Shown: one piece after another, positions 24,666 through 34,070 of the stretch
Layout: every line of letters starts with the position of its first letter
Numbering within the stretch: the stretch's first letter is position 1
Notes under the pieces: model-generated
What the model saw: only the letters and a program-made list of their open reading frames with translations
What the model was told of the DNA's origin: nothing
The model's database searches: none
NCBI GenBank assembly: GCA_022825825.1
Contig: JAJDWA010000032.1
Span: forward strand, 62,001 to 126,000
From: Candidatus Poribacteria bacterium
Lineage (GTDB): Bacteria; Poribacteria; WGA-4E; WGA-3G
Length of the DNA: 64,000 nucleotides
Direction: 5' to 3'
Translations under genes and position numbers: made by a program

Positions 24666-26822
24666 ATGTTCATAGAGAAACTTGTTGAAAGCGTTCAAGG
24701 AGTGACAGCTGAACTTGGACAAGCTGCGATATGGCTTTCCGCATTCTCTGCAATATGGGCAATCGTTATGCTATGCATTGGACTAAGTCAGAGAAAATCT
24801 AATGCCGTACAGAGTGGTCGAAACGCTATTATTGCCACCTTTATCCTCATCACTATTGCCACAGGTGCCTTAATCTTCGGCTTTGTGACGGATGATTTCT
24901 CAATGATGTATGTCGTTGAGGTATCCAGTGCAGCGCAACCGCTCCTCTATAAAATCACTGCCCTATGGGGGGCAATGTCTGGTTCACTCCTACTCTGGCT
25001 CTGGATACTTACCGTTGCTGGTGCTATCGTTGTCTGGCAAAACAGGAAAGCGAGTGACACATTTGCAGATTACGCTCTAATCCCCATCGCCATTGTCCAA
25101 CTCTTTTTTATTATTGTCGTCACTGGATTAATTGAAGGCGTTTACAACCCACTTGCCCGATTTCCTGATGGTATAGTCATGCCAGATGGACGCGGGATGA
25201 ACCCACTGCTACAGACACCCAGCATGGCGATCCACCCACCCACCTTATACATCGGTTGGATTTGTCTAACAGTGCCGTTTGCGTTTGCCGTAGCAGCGCT
25301 TATGTCCGGTAGAATCGGTAGTGATTGGATACTCCGTTCCCGAAGATGGATGTTATTTTCATGGATTATTTTAACTATCGGCATCACACTCGGAGGTCAT
25401 TGGGCGTATCAAGAACTCGGTTGGGGCGGATACTGGGCATGGGATCCAGTTGAAAACGCTTCCTTTATGCCGTGGCTACTTGGCACCGCTTATCTTCATT
25501 CCGTAATGATTCAAGAGAAGCGGAATATGCTCAAACTGTGGAATATCCTCCTGATTACCTTAGCTTTCCAATTCACCTTGTTAGGAACATTTATAACTCG
25601 AAGTGGGATTATTACGTCGGTGCATTCCTTTGCGCAATCGGATATCGGTTGGTATTTTCTGGGTTTTATCCTCGCTTCAACTGCGGGTGTCATCGGACTT
25701 ATCGTCCACCGCTGGCAACGCCTCAAAAGTGCTAACCGTCTTGAATCTCTCCTCTCCCGCGAAAGTGCGTTTGTTCTAAATAATTGGCTTCTTGTCGGGT
25801 TAACCTTGATTATTCTTTGGGGAACGTTGTGGCCTATTATCTCTGAAGCAATTCAGGGAGAAAAGGCAACTGTCCCCGAAGCATTTTTTAACAAGGTTGT
25901 TATTATTCCCGGACTCCTACTTCTCTTTTTAACGGGTGCCGGTCCCATTATTTCATGGAAAAAGATTACACCTAACAATTTCCGCCGCATGTTTTTATCA
26001 CCAATTTTTGTTGGTTTAGCAGCAGCAGCAGTGGCATGGGTATTTCTGGCTTTCAGAGCACACGCAGCAGCTAAAGCGCCTACAGAAGATGCTATACCTA
26101 ATTTTTTTACGCAAGCATGGAAATTTCTCACTTTCAGCGAAAGCGAAAAGTTGTTGTGGTTACCGACTCCAATTTTTTCGGTACTCTGTGTTTTTGCAAG
26201 CGTGTTTGTGCTTGTAGCAATCTGTAGCGAATTTTATCGGGGGGCAAACCTCCGAACAAAACGGCAACAAACATCCTTCCTTAACGGTTTGTGGCTTCTT
26301 ATCCAGCGTAACAAACGTCGATATGGTGGTTATATCATCCATATCGGAATTGTTATTGTCTACATAGGCATTATGGGTTCTAAAGGGTATTTTTTGCTCA
26401 AATCAGACAATCTTAAACTTGGGGACTCAATGGAAGTAGGCACCTATCAATTGACAGTGAAAGATACGTTTGAGGAGGAACATGAAAATTACTTACGGAG
26501 AGGAGTCGTTTTTGATGTAGAAAAGAATGGCCAACAGGAGACAACGATGAAACCTGCGCGTCACTACTACGACCAGGCAGAGCAAGCAGAAGAGGAGCAA
26601 GGGACGATTGAATCAGCAATACACGCGATCGGTCTAAATGATCTCTATATTGCCCTCGGACCTTTGCCAACAAAGATTAACACAGACACCTATTTCAACG
26701 TTCAGGTTTATCACAATCCACTGATTAAGGTTGTCTGGATCGGTGTTGCTGTGATGGTGTTGGGTGGCATTATCGCAATTGCACAGAAATCCGATCCTAA
26801 CTCACGTTCTCAGGCAGCATAG
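24666..26822 (+). CDS. ccmF: Cytochrome c heme lyase CcmF
   Basis: A 718-residue polytopic membrane protein, the heme-lyase core that joins heme to apocytochrome CXXCH sites. The tryptophan-rich WWD-domain is LGWGGYWAWDPVENASFMPW (251-270), with conserved histidines at H190 (AIHPPTLYIG) and H245 (GGHWAYQE). At least 12 hydrophobic helices are visible, and a periplasmic C-terminal loop precedes the last helix. An RGVVFDVEKNGQ segment is typical of the periplasmic part. Length is slightly above the usual 650. Ribosome site AGAGGAT. Downstream genes follow with almost no gaps. Confidence 0.95.
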   Translation: MFIEKLVESVQGVTAELGQAAIWLSAFSAIWAIVMLCIGLSQRKSNAVQSGRNAIIATFILITIATGALIFGFVTDDFSMMYVVEVSSAAQPLLYKITALWGAMSGSLLLWLWILTVAGAIVVWQNRKASDTFADYALIPIAIVQLFFIIVVTGLIEGVYNPLARFPDGIVMPDGRGMNPLLQTPSMAIHPPTLYIGWICLTVPFAFAVAALMSGRIGSDWILRSRRWMLFSWIILTIGITLGGHWAYQELGWGGYWAWDPVENASFMPWLLGTAYLHSVMIQEKRNMLKLWNILLITLAFQFTLLGTFITRSGIITSVHSFAQSDIGWYFLGFILASTAGVIGLIVHRWQRLKSANRLESLLSRESAFVLNNWLLVGLTLIILWGTLWPIISEAIQGEKATVPEAFFNKVVIIPGLLLLFLTGAGPIISWKKITPNNFRRMFLSPIFVGLAAAAVAWVFLAFRAHAAAKAPTEDAIPNFFTQAWKFLTFSESEKLLWLPTPIFSVLCVFASVFVLVAICSEFYRGANLRTKRQQTSFLNGLWLLIQRNKRRYGGYIIHIGIVIVYIGIMGSKGYFLLKSDNLKLGDSMEVGTYQLTVKDTFEEEHENYLRRGVVFDVEKNGQQETTMKPARHYYDQAEQAEEEQGTIESAIHAIGLNDLYIALGPLPTKINTDTYFNVQVYHNPLIKVVWIGVAVMVLGGIIAIAQKSDPNSRSQAA

Positions 26823-26831
26823 GTGATTACA

Positions 26832-27362
26832 ATGAAAATTCTAAATTCACGACCTGTTGACAAGAATTGTTTTTTTCTTTTTGTGATAGTAGTTTCATTT
26901 ATTTTTGCCAGTATTGTTACAGCACAAGCGCAGACAGCAGATACTGACACATCAAAAGATTTTAAGTTCGAGTATCAGTTAGAAGAGTTGCTAACAACAT
27001 TGTACTGTCCATGCGGATGTGTTCGAGAAACGAACAAAGCATGTGTATGTGGTACTGCTCAGGCGATTGAAGCCAGATTTCGAGATGCGTTGACCGAAGG
27101 CCAAACCGTTGAGGAAATTCGCACGCTTTATCTTAAAACTTATGGATCTGAGTTTTCCGCAGTGATGAAGGCAGAAGGTGTTAATCTGATAGCTTATATA
27201 ATGCCCGTAGTTATCCTCATAGGTATTGGTGGTGTCATTTTTATTATTCGGCATCAATTACGTGGCAACGAGGCCCCGTCAACTCAACCTGATCAGCAGA
27301 TTTCTGATGAACTACAGCAACAGGTTGAGTCAGAACTTGAAAAATACAAGGAAGAAAATTAA
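26832..27362 (+). CDS. ccmH: CcmH/CycL-like thiol-disulfide protein
   Basis: About 176 residues from the ATG at 26832; an in-frame GTG at 26823 is also possible. An N-terminal hydrophobic signal (14-32) leads to a periplasmic domain with CPCGC (59-63) and CVC (71-73), a variant of the LRCxxC motif that keeps apocytochrome cysteines reduced. A second helix (IAYIMPVVILIGIGGVIFII) anchors it, then a Glu-rich tail. The extra cysteines relative to the usual LRCPVC suggest a subfamily. Cotranscribed with ccmF (start 10 nt downstream of its stop). Confidence 0.85.
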   Translation: MKILNSRPVDKNCFFLFVIVVSFIFASIVTAQAQTADTDTSKDFKFEYQLEELLTTLYCPCGCVRETNKACVCGTAQAIEARFRDALTEGQTVEEIRTLYLKTYGSEFSAVMKAEGVNLIAYIMPVVILIGIGGVIFIIRHQLRGNEAPSTQPDQQISDELQQQVESELEKYKEEN

Positions 27363-27371
27363 GGTGCTGTG

Positions 27372-27707
27372 ATGGTTTTTCTTGTGCTTTTGTGGATAAT
27401 TCTCTTTGGAACTGGACTTTTGGTATATCTCATATTCCCACTCTTTGGTAGAGCAGATATTTTCCCAGACGTTGATCCAACAGAGGCGCGCATGCAAACG
27501 CTCTCTCTTGAACGTGAACAGAGTTATTCTGCGCTGGCTGACCTTGATGAAGATTATGAAACTGGAAAACTCTCAGAAAAAGATTACAAGGAATTACGTG
27601 CTGCGCTCATGCAAGAAACAGTTCGCATTGTTAGTCAACTGGAAACCGCTGCGAAGACTGATGTAGAATCTGAAATTGAAAAGTACAAACAACAGAAGCG
27701 TGGATAA
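27372..27707 (+). CDS. Short membrane protein of the cytochrome c maturation operon (CcmI-N-like)
   Basis: About 111 residues. One N-terminal helix (FLVLLWIILFGTGLLVYLIF) is followed by a soluble helical tail with LEREQSYSALADLDEDYETGKLSEKDY, which matches the N-terminal region of CcmI/CycH and of related zinc-ribbon membrane proteins: hydrophobic anchor, then a heptad-like LDxDxxxGKLxxxDY motif. The TPR domain of CcmI is absent. GTG GTG-like double start: ATG at 27372, GTG at 27369. The stop TAA overlaps the ATG of the next gene. Confidence 0.7.
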   Translation: MVFLVLLWIILFGTGLLVYLIFPLFGRADIFPDVDPTEARMQTLSLEREQSYSALADLDEDYETGKLSEKDYKELRAALMQETVRIVSQLETAAKTDVESEIEKYKQQKRG

Positions 27708-29035
27708 TGAAAATATACAGAGACCTATTTTTAATCAAAAACAGTTGCAGCATCATAAAACGGACGGAAACCCTTCGGTGTTTTCTTAATCTGTTACTAA
27801 TAGTAATCGCATTTCTGTCGTTAGTTCCTGTGACTCATTCCCAAAACGAAGTCGGCCACATTCATGGCAAATTGACTGACAAAAAGTTGGGAAAACCTAT
27901 TCCTAATCATCCCGTTACCCTTAATATCCATAAAGCGGAGGACGTTACGCAACAGGAAACCAAAACTGATGAAAACGGAGTTTATCGTTTTGAGGACCTA
28001 CCGATTGATTTAGAGACGCACTATATCATCTCTACAACCTACGATGGTGTTGCGTACACAGAGAAGGATTTGGTGCTTTCTTCATTCGTGCCCAACCTTT
28101 CTGTTAACATTGACATCGGTTTGACAGATGACCCGTCGCAGCTTCAGGTAAAAATACATACTATTGTTATCGGGTTACCTCCCAGAGACCACGCACCAGA
28201 CGGTGCCTTGACAGTCATTGAGGCTTTAGGTATCGAAAATATGAGTAATTCACCGTTCCAAACTGTGGTCGGAAAAGAAACGGTTGGACTCAACCTTGAT
28301 CTTCCAGAAGGCTATGAGGGATTTCATCCGCATGCCCCTATGTCCTTAAGACGTAGTTCTACCGGTAAACAAATCATCCTTACGGATCCGTTACCTCCCG
28401 GTTCCACGGATATTGGGTACACATACATCCATCATGTTAATATGAACGAACTGAATTTATCTCGACAGCTGCGTTTCCACACGAATCAAATTTCTATTCT
28501 TGTTCAAGAAGGTATCAACTTAGTACCACATTCAGAACACTTTAAATCGATGCCGCATGGAGCAATGCGGCATGAGGTGATTAACAATGTGATCTACCAT
28601 GTTTACCCAGCAAGTCCCGAGAAAGGATTCTCGGCAGGTAAAAAAGTGGATTTAAGATTGGGAATACCTAACCTTGTGCCTGATATCCGTCAAACGGGAC
28701 CTGATACCCGTCAAATGGCACTTATTGCGATAGCAGCAGCTTTAGCTGGTGGGTTTCTCGTTGCAGCGATTTTCATGCTCCGCGGTGCAAAACGTGTTTC
28801 CGAAGAATCTGATGATGCGCAGCCTACCACAACGGACACGGGGTGGCTCCGTAAACTGAGCGATGCTGACCTTGATCATGCCCGCACAGCAAGGCTTGAA
28901 TTTATAACACTGCTTGATGAAGTACACGAAAAACAGGATATTTCCGAACGGGTCTACAACCGATTACGCAAGGAACAAACTGAACGACTCACTGAGATTC
29001 TTGACCAGCGCAAAGAACGGGGATTAGACAACTAA
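27707..29035 (+). CDS. Membrane protein with carboxypeptidase-regulatory-like domain, ccm operon
   Basis: A 442-residue protein not assigned to a named family. An N-terminal signal/anchor (LLLIVIAFLSLVPVTHS, about 28-46) is followed by a beta-sandwich like the carboxypeptidase regulatory domain (GKLTDKKLGKPIPNHPVTLN, YRFEDLPIDLETHYII). A second beta-domain precedes a C-terminal helix (ALIAIAAALAGGFLVAAIFM) and a cytosolic tail whose ISERVYNRLRKEQTERL resembles the LDxDY tail in the gene before it. It overlaps that gene by 1 nt, so it is surely translated from the same mRNA; a role in cytochrome maturation or delivery is inferred from position only. Confidence 0.7.
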   Translation: MKIYRDLFLIKNSCSIIKRTETLRCFLNLLLIVIAFLSLVPVTHSQNEVGHIHGKLTDKKLGKPIPNHPVTLNIHKAEDVTQQETKTDENGVYRFEDLPIDLETHYIISTTYDGVAYTEKDLVLSSFVPNLSVNIDIGLTDDPSQLQVKIHTIVIGLPPRDHAPDGALTVIEALGIENMSNSPFQTVVGKETVGLNLDLPEGYEGFHPHAPMSLRRSSTGKQIILTDPLPPGSTDIGYTYIHHVNMNELNLSRQLRFHTNQISILVQEGINLVPHSEHFKSMPHGAMRHEVINNVIYHVYPASPEKGFSAGKKVDLRLGIPNLVPDIRQTGPDTRQMALIAIAAALAGGFLVAAIFMLRGAKRVSEESDDAQPTTTDTGWLRKLSDADLDHARTARLEFITLLDEVHEKQDISERVYNRLRKEQTERLTEILDQRKERGLDN

Positions 29036-29101
29036 CATTTACTTATTAAGGATTATCAACAGCACAAACCATTTTGGGAAATAGGATTTATGCAATTCCC
29101 T

Positions 29102-29125
29102 GGTAGGTGCGGTTTCCTAACCGCA
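29102..29125. repeat. TTAGGAAA-core palindrome (inverse orientation)
   Basis: GGTGCGGTT / AACCGCAC hairpin with core TTTCCTAA, single copy of the dispersed palindrome family, between the ccm operon and the HEAT gene. It could act as a weak transcription barrier but lacks a T-run. Confidence 0.65.
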
Positions 29126-29195
29126 CGTTACCTCGTGATAATAGGGAGAATTCCGTGATTTGTGTAAATCTTGGGAAATAGCAAGGATTTAATGG

Positions 29196-29810
29196 ATGAA
29201 TGATGAACAACATATCGCAGAATTGATAGAAGATTTTGAGGAGTTTGACGATGACGTGCTCGATGCTGCAAAGGCTGAATTGATCGCCATCGGTGAACCG
29301 GCAATACCGCAACTCGTTGAAGCACTGGCACATAACCTTGGGGATGTTGTTAACCAAGTTACTGAAGTCTTGGCAGCCATCGGTGAACCGGCAATACCAC
29401 AACTTATTGATGAAATGGAGACAGCTGATATCCATTATGGACTCGCTATCAGCAGTACGCTAACGTGTATCGGTGAACCGGCAATACCAGCTTTGGTTGA
29501 AGCATTGTCTAACAAACTCAATGAAGAGTTTCGCGAATATGCAGCTCGCGCACTCTGCGAGATGGGAGTCACGGCAATTAGCGCAATACCCGCTCTTATT
29601 CAAGCTTTGACCGATCCCGCGGATGAGGTTCGTGCTTATGCTGTTTATGCGCTTGCTAAAATGGAAGGTGCAGCAGCGGATGCGGTGCCTGCCCTTATCA
29701 AGGCGCTTGATGATGGATACGAAGATGTCCGGCATCATGCGGCTTTTGCATTAAATAAAATCGGGACTCCAGAGGCAAAACAGGCACTTATTGAATTGAC
29801 TAAAGTCTAA
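29196..29810 (+). CDS. HEAT-repeat protein
   Basis: A 204-residue protein built of PBS-lyase-like HEAT repeats. Three units start with IGEPAIPQL or IGEPAIPAL (about residues 32, 62 and 92), and the matching DNA repeats (start at 29289, 29379 and 29469) have an exact 90-nt period. Later units (PALIQALTDPADEVRAYAVYAL, PALIKALDDGYEDVRHHAAFAL) are more divergent. Such proteins bind partners or nucleic acids; none is indicated here. The exact DNA repeats suggest recent internal duplication. It sits 12 nt upstream of the next gene. Confidence 0.8.
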   Translation: MNDEQHIAELIEDFEEFDDDVLDAAKAELIAIGEPAIPQLVEALAHNLGDVVNQVTEVLAAIGEPAIPQLIDEMETADIHYGLAISSTLTCIGEPAIPALVEALSNKLNEEFREYAARALCEMGVTAISAIPALIQALTDPADEVRAYAVYALAKMEGAAADAVPALIKALDDGYEDVRHHAAFALNKIGTPEAKQALIELTKV

Positions 29811-29822
29811 AAGGAAACTCTA

Positions 29823-30350
29823 ATGAAGAACTCCGGGAAAATTGCACCAAAACATGTGAAAGAGTTATATCCTGATGTTTGTCAATGGTTAGAGAAGTTT
29901 TTGAAGGACCGCTTTCGACAAGCCGAAATTGACGTTCGTGCTCTTCCACATATCCCAATCTCCCATTTCCTCAGAACATACAATCAAGGCAACTTTCCCG
30001 CAGAGTGGGTTACCTGGCATGTCAAGGTTGATGTCGTTGGATTCGACCATCATTCAAATAAACCAACAGATTTGGTTTTTGTGGAATGCAAAAATTCTAC
30101 TCTCACACTTGCACACCTTTCACAACTTCTGGGTTACAGTCGCATCGCGCAACCCCTCTATTCGTTTCTGATTTCTCCTACAGGTTTTTCTTCAACGCTT
30201 GTCTCTTTGCTTCAAGAATATCAGAGACGTGATGTGCTGGAATATCATTGGGAGGATGGAAAGGTGCCACGGCAGGTTATCGTGGCACAATGGAATACGA
30301 CTACAGCTAATTTGAACAGGCATACTATGATAGGCGGTATCGGCATATAA
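29823..30350 (+). CDS. Predicted PD-(D/E)xK-type nuclease-like protein
   Basis: A 175-residue protein. HVKVDVVGFDHHSN followed by DLVFVECKNSTLTL gives D70 and E88-x-K90, the PD-(D/E)xK pattern (hydrophobic strand, Asp; next strand E-x-K). The following LSQLLGYSRIAQPLYSFLISPTGF is the helix-strand pair typical of the fold. The N-terminal 60 residues include a basic helix and QAEIDVRALPHIPISHFL. It could be a small endonuclease or a restriction-associated protein; no methylase is adjacent. Start codon ATG with weak ribosome site AAGGAAACTC. Confidence 0.6.
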   Translation: MKNSGKIAPKHVKELYPDVCQWLEKFLKDRFRQAEIDVRALPHIPISHFLRTYNQGNFPAEWVTWHVKVDVVGFDHHSNKPTDLVFVECKNSTLTLAHLSQLLGYSRIAQPLYSFLISPTGFSSTLVSLLQEYQRRDVLEYHWEDGKVPRQVIVAQWNTTTANLNRHTMIGGIGI

Positions 30351-30412
30351 ACCGAGATATATGTATTGTTAATGTTTTTATAACCGAATGCAGTAATTTT
30401 TGAAATAAAAAC

Positions 30413-30442
30413 TTGAAAACTAATGTGTAAATATGGTATAAT
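30413..30442 (+). promoter_or_regulatory. Promoter of korAB
   Basis: TTGAAA (30413-30418), 18-nt spacer, TATAAT (30437-30442). The leader of about 115 nt ends with ribosome site GAAAGGAG before 30564. Confidence 0.6.
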
Positions 30443-30563
30443 TATTAAAAGAAAAATATTCGGATTGTTGACAAAGGAAATTTTACGAACCTGTTCAGAA
30501 GACACGAATTAATAAAAAAACTAATAATTGAACGAATTTATTTACCATTAGAAAGGAGCCAAG

Positions 30564-32351
30564 ATGGCAAAGTACGATTTTGTAATCGCTGTAGGAGGGG
30601 CACCCGGGCAAGGTATAGACACCGTTGGGAAAAGTATGAGCCAAATTTTTGCCCGGCACGGTCTGCATGTTTATACCTATAGTGCTTATCAATCCCTCAT
30701 CCGCGGCGGTCACACCTTCCTTACCGTCAGAATTAGTTCAGAGCCAGTTGCCAACCACGGCGACGAAATTGACCTTATCATAGCCCTTGATCGAAACAGT
30801 TTAGAAAAACATCTGCCACACGTAAGACCCGGTGGGGCACTCATCTATAACAGTGATGATGTCCGAAAACAGGCACCGGAACGAGACGACATTCAATTGT
30901 GTCCTATCTCTTACAAAGAATTGACTGGCGATCCCGATAGAAAAAAGAGAATGCTGAATATTTGTACGTTCAGTGTTGCCCTAAATTTAGTAGGCGGTGA
31001 CTTAAAGGTCCTTGAGGACATCATTACCCTTACATTCCTCAAACGTAAAGGACAGGAAGTCGTAGACGCAAACATTGCAGCTGCGCGGGCAGGCTACAAC
31101 TACGCATCGGAACACTTCACGCCATTTGACACTAAGGCAGAAAAGCGCGAACCAGCCCTTGCCTTTACCGAAGGTAATGGGGCGATGGCAATGGGAGGTG
31201 CAGCTGCCGGTGTCAAATTCTATTGCGCCTATCCAATGAGCCCTTCAACCGGTGTACTCCACTGGATGGCAGCTCATGCGCGAGACCTAAACATCATGGT
31301 GCGTCAATGTGAAGATGAAATCAGTGTTGTCAACATGGTTATCGGCGCTGCACACGCTGGCTGCCGTGCGATGTGTGCTACATCCGGTGGTGGATTTGCC
31401 CTTATGTCAGAGGCGATCGGCAGTGCTGGGATGATGGAAATTCCGATTGTTGTGATCAACGTCCAACGTGGGGGTCCCTCTACTGGCTTACCTACAAAAA
31501 CGGAACAGGGCGATCTCTGGCAACTCCTCGGTGCAAGCCAAGGTGATTTTCCGAAGATTATCGTCGCTCCTACCAGTATTATGGATGGATTCCACACCAT
31601 ACCAGAACTTTTCAATCTCGTTGATAAGTTCCAGTGTCCCGGTATGGTTCTATCGGATCTCACACTCTCAATGGGTTTTACAACATTTGAACCGGATTCT
31701 ATCAATTGGCAGCCGGAAATTGACCGAGGCGAATTAATCACTGAACTTGGCGAGATGGACGGAGAATATCTGCGCTACCAAATTACTGGCAGTGGAATTT
31801 CACCCCGTGCCCTTCCTGGCACGCCAGGACACGTTCACGTTGTCGCTACCGATGATCACGATGAAGATGGGGGTCTTATTAGCGATGAATTTACCAACCC
31901 GCATAAACGGCGCGACATCATGGAAAAACGGCAACGGAAGATGGACGGTATTGTTGAATTACTCCCGCCGCCAACGCTTGAAGGCTCCGAAGATGCTGAA
32001 GTAACACTTATTGGATGGGGGTCTACGCACGGTGTCATTAGTGAAGCAGCACAAACCTTAACTGAAGATGGTATTACAACGAACCATATCCAATTCAAAT
32101 GGCTCTACCCAATGGACGAAGACACGGTAAACGAAGTCTTAGCAAAAGTAGGACATGCAATTATTGTTGAATGCAACTATACAGGTCAGTTCGCCCGATT
32201 CTTACGAGGTGAAACAGGTTTTAAGGCAGATGGACACATCCGAAAGTATGATGGCGAGCCATTTATGCCACACCATATTGTTGACGGAGCCCGTGAGCTT
32301 TTAATCGGTAAAACAGAACTCTATGTCCCATACCAAGAAATTGTAGTCTAA
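30564..32351 (+). CDS. korA: 2-oxoacid:ferredoxin oxidoreductase alpha subunit (gamma-alpha fusion, KorA)
   Basis: A 595-residue subunit. Residues 1-190 are the gamma domain (GGAPGQGIDTVGKSMSQIF, SYQSLIRGGHTFLTVRIS); the alpha part follows (GNGAMAMGGAAAGVKFYCAY, then REDEIS-like CEDEISVVNMVIGAAHAG and TSGGGFALMSEAIG), with C-terminal core VTLIGWGSTHGVI. Together with KorB it oxidatively decarboxylates a 2-oxo acid, most likely 2-oxoglutarate, to the acyl-CoA with ferredoxin as acceptor. The gamma-alpha fusion is the usual bacterial arrangement. Start codon with SD AAGGAG. It is 17 nt from korB. Confidence 0.92.
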   Translation: MAKYDFVIAVGGAPGQGIDTVGKSMSQIFARHGLHVYTYSAYQSLIRGGHTFLTVRISSEPVANHGDEIDLIIALDRNSLEKHLPHVRPGGALIYNSDDVRKQAPERDDIQLCPISYKELTGDPDRKKRMLNICTFSVALNLVGGDLKVLEDIITLTFLKRKGQEVVDANIAAARAGYNYASEHFTPFDTKAEKREPALAFTEGNGAMAMGGAAAGVKFYCAYPMSPSTGVLHWMAAHARDLNIMVRQCEDEISVVNMVIGAAHAGCRAMCATSGGGFALMSEAIGSAGMMEIPIVVINVQRGGPSTGLPTKTEQGDLWQLLGASQGDFPKIIVAPTSIMDGFHTIPELFNLVDKFQCPGMVLSDLTLSMGFTTFEPDSINWQPEIDRGELITELGEMDGEYLRYQITGSGISPRALPGTPGHVHVVATDDHDEDGGLISDEFTNPHKRRDIMEKRQRKMDGIVELLPPPTLEGSEDAEVTLIGWGSTHGVISEAAQTLTEDGITTNHIQFKWLYPMDEDTVNEVLAKVGHAIIVECNYTGQFARFLRGETGFKADGHIRKYDGEPFMPHHIVDGARELLIGKTELYVPYQEIVV

Positions 32352-32368
32352 CAAGGAGGATAAATCAG

Positions 32369-33268
32369 ATGGCTAAAAAAGAAAGACCTATTCAAGGTGC
32401 TCCTACAGCGAGAGATTTTAAAGGTGATGTTAATCCCGACTGGTGCCCCGGTTGTGGCGATTTCGGTGTGCTTAATGCCCTACAAAATGCTTATGCCAAA
32501 ATTGGTCGTGGCAATCATGATCACCTCACTGTCAGTGGAATCGGGTGTTCTTCCAATCTCCCTGGCTTCATTAATACTTATGGAATGCACACGCTGCATG
32601 GGCGATCACTCGCTGTAGCAACGGGTGCGAAACTTGCCAATCACGATCTGAATGTCGTCGTCACTGGTGGTGATGGTGACGGATACGGCATCGGTGGGAA
32701 CCATTTCATTCATACGATGCGAAAAAATATCGATCTCCTCTACATTGTGATGAACAACGAAACTTATGGGTTGACTATTGGTCAAGCCTCACCCACTACC
32801 GTTATTGGTGAAAAAACTAAAAGTACTCCGTTCGGTAATATAGAAACACCCCTCAATCCGGTTGCGATGGCGATTGTCTCAGGTGCTACGTATGTCGCAA
32901 GAGCATTTAGTTCTGAAGGAAAACACCTTGCTGAATTAATGTACAACGGAATGCAGCACAAAGGATTTGCCTTTATTGATGTTATCAGTCCTTGTATAAC
33001 ATGGAAAGATAAGGGGGAATTTAAAATATTCGATCATTGGAAAGAACGAGTCAATTTTCTTGAAGATCATGACACAAGTGATAAAGCTGCGGCACTTGAG
33101 CAAGCGGTTAAGGACGGTCATGAAACGCAGCTTGGGTTGTTCTACCATGACACAAGCCGCCCCTCATTGGATCAGATGGAACCTGTTTTGGAAAACGGAC
33201 CTATGGCGCATCAACCCCTTGGTGTTACTCCCGAACAGGGATCCGCAATTATCCAGCGTATGATGTAA
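32369..33268 (+). CDS. korB: 2-oxoacid:ferredoxin oxidoreductase beta subunit
   Basis: A 299-residue thiamine-pyrophosphate subunit. NPDWCPGCGDFGVL is the Cys-containing motif before the TPP region; TGGDGDGYGIGGNHFIHTMR and LLYIVMNNETYGLTIGQASPT bind TPP and Mg. There is no separate ferredoxin-like subunit, which fits the KorAB (two-subunit) class. Ribosome site CAAGGAGG upstream; a strong hairpin terminator (33282) closes the operon. Confidence 0.93.
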   Translation: MAKKERPIQGAPTARDFKGDVNPDWCPGCGDFGVLNALQNAYAKIGRGNHDHLTVSGIGCSSNLPGFINTYGMHTLHGRSLAVATGAKLANHDLNVVVTGGDGDGYGIGGNHFIHTMRKNIDLLYIVMNNETYGLTIGQASPTTVIGEKTKSTPFGNIETPLNPVAMAIVSGATYVARAFSSEGKHLAELMYNGMQHKGFAFIDVISPCITWKDKGEFKIFDHWKERVNFLEDHDTSDKAAALEQAVKDGHETQLGLFYHDTSRPSLDQMEPVLENGPMAHQPLGVTPEQGSAIIQRMM

Positions 33269-33281
33269 AATGGAACGTTTA

Positions 33282-33316
33282 GGGCAGGTATTTTACCTGC
33301 CCTTTTCTTTTTCTTT
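33282..33316 (+). terminator. Rho-independent terminator of korAB
   Basis: Perfect 9-bp stem GGGCAGGTA / TACCTGCCC around a TTT loop, followed by CCTTTTCTTTTTCTTT. Confidence 0.85.
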
Positions 33317-33349
33317 ATACGCCAGAGTTATAAATTTCTCCTACACACT

Positions 33350-34063
33350 ATGCGTCTTAACGCTTCCCAGATCACAAAAAATTTCGGACACCGTACGATT
33401 GTCAAAAACGTTAATCTCACGATTAACCCTGGAGAAGTAGTGGCAATTTTTGGGCCCAACGGTGCAGGAAAAACGACTTTTATCAAAATTCTGGCAACGC
33501 TTCTGCGTCCCACATCGGGAAAACTTGAAATTGAAGGCACGGATGCAATTGCAGACTACGCACAAGTGCGCAACGCTTTAGGCGTTATTATCCATGAGCA
33601 TTTAGCATACCCTACATTGACTCCTTATGAGAATCTCAGGTTTTTCGGACAGATGTACGGCATCAATGATTTGGAAAGTCGCTGCAAAACAATTCTTGCT
33701 GAGGTCGGTTTAAGCCGTTTTACGCATGAACCGCTTCATATCTTTTCACGCGGTATGACGCAGCGGTTTATGATTGCCAGAGCACTTCTCCATCACCCAT
33801 CAATTTTACTGCTTGATGAACCTTTCTCTGGACTTGATGCATCTGCTAAGCAGTTTGTGATAGATCGCATTGCACAAGAACAGCAAAATGAGAAAGGCAT
33901 CCTCATTACAACGCACAACATTGAACTGGGACATCTTGTAGGCACGCGGTTTCTTTTTATGATAAATGGAGAATTGGAAGAGATCGCAAGAAAAGGTGAA
34001 ATTGAAGTAGAGACGTTAATACACATGTATGAAGAGAGGTTGATAGACACCACTTCAAATTGA
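33350..34063 (+). CDS. ccmA: ABC transporter ATP-binding protein (CcmA-like heme exporter)
   Basis: A 237-residue ABC ATPase. Walker A GPNGAGKT (35-42), Q-loop region, signature FSRGMTQRFMIARAL in place of LSGGQ, Walker B ILLLDEPFSGLD, and the H-loop TTHNIELGHL. The order of genes and the following CcmB membrane subunit support a heme-export ATPase rather than a generic ABC-2 system. Length fits CcmA (about 210-240). The pair is split from ccmE-ccmF by korAB and other genes. Start without visible Shine-Dalgarno. Confidence 0.8.
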   Translation: MRLNASQITKNFGHRTIVKNVNLTINPGEVVAIFGPNGAGKTTFIKILATLLRPTSGKLEIEGTDAIADYAQVRNALGVIIHEHLAYPTLTPYENLRFFGQMYGINDLESRCKTILAEVGLSRFTHEPLHIFSRGMTQRFMIARALLHHPSILLLDEPFSGLDASAKQFVIDRIAQEQQNEKGILITTHNIELGHLVGTRFLFMINGELEEIARKGEIEVETLIHMYEERLIDTTSN

Positions 34064-34070
34064 GACACAC

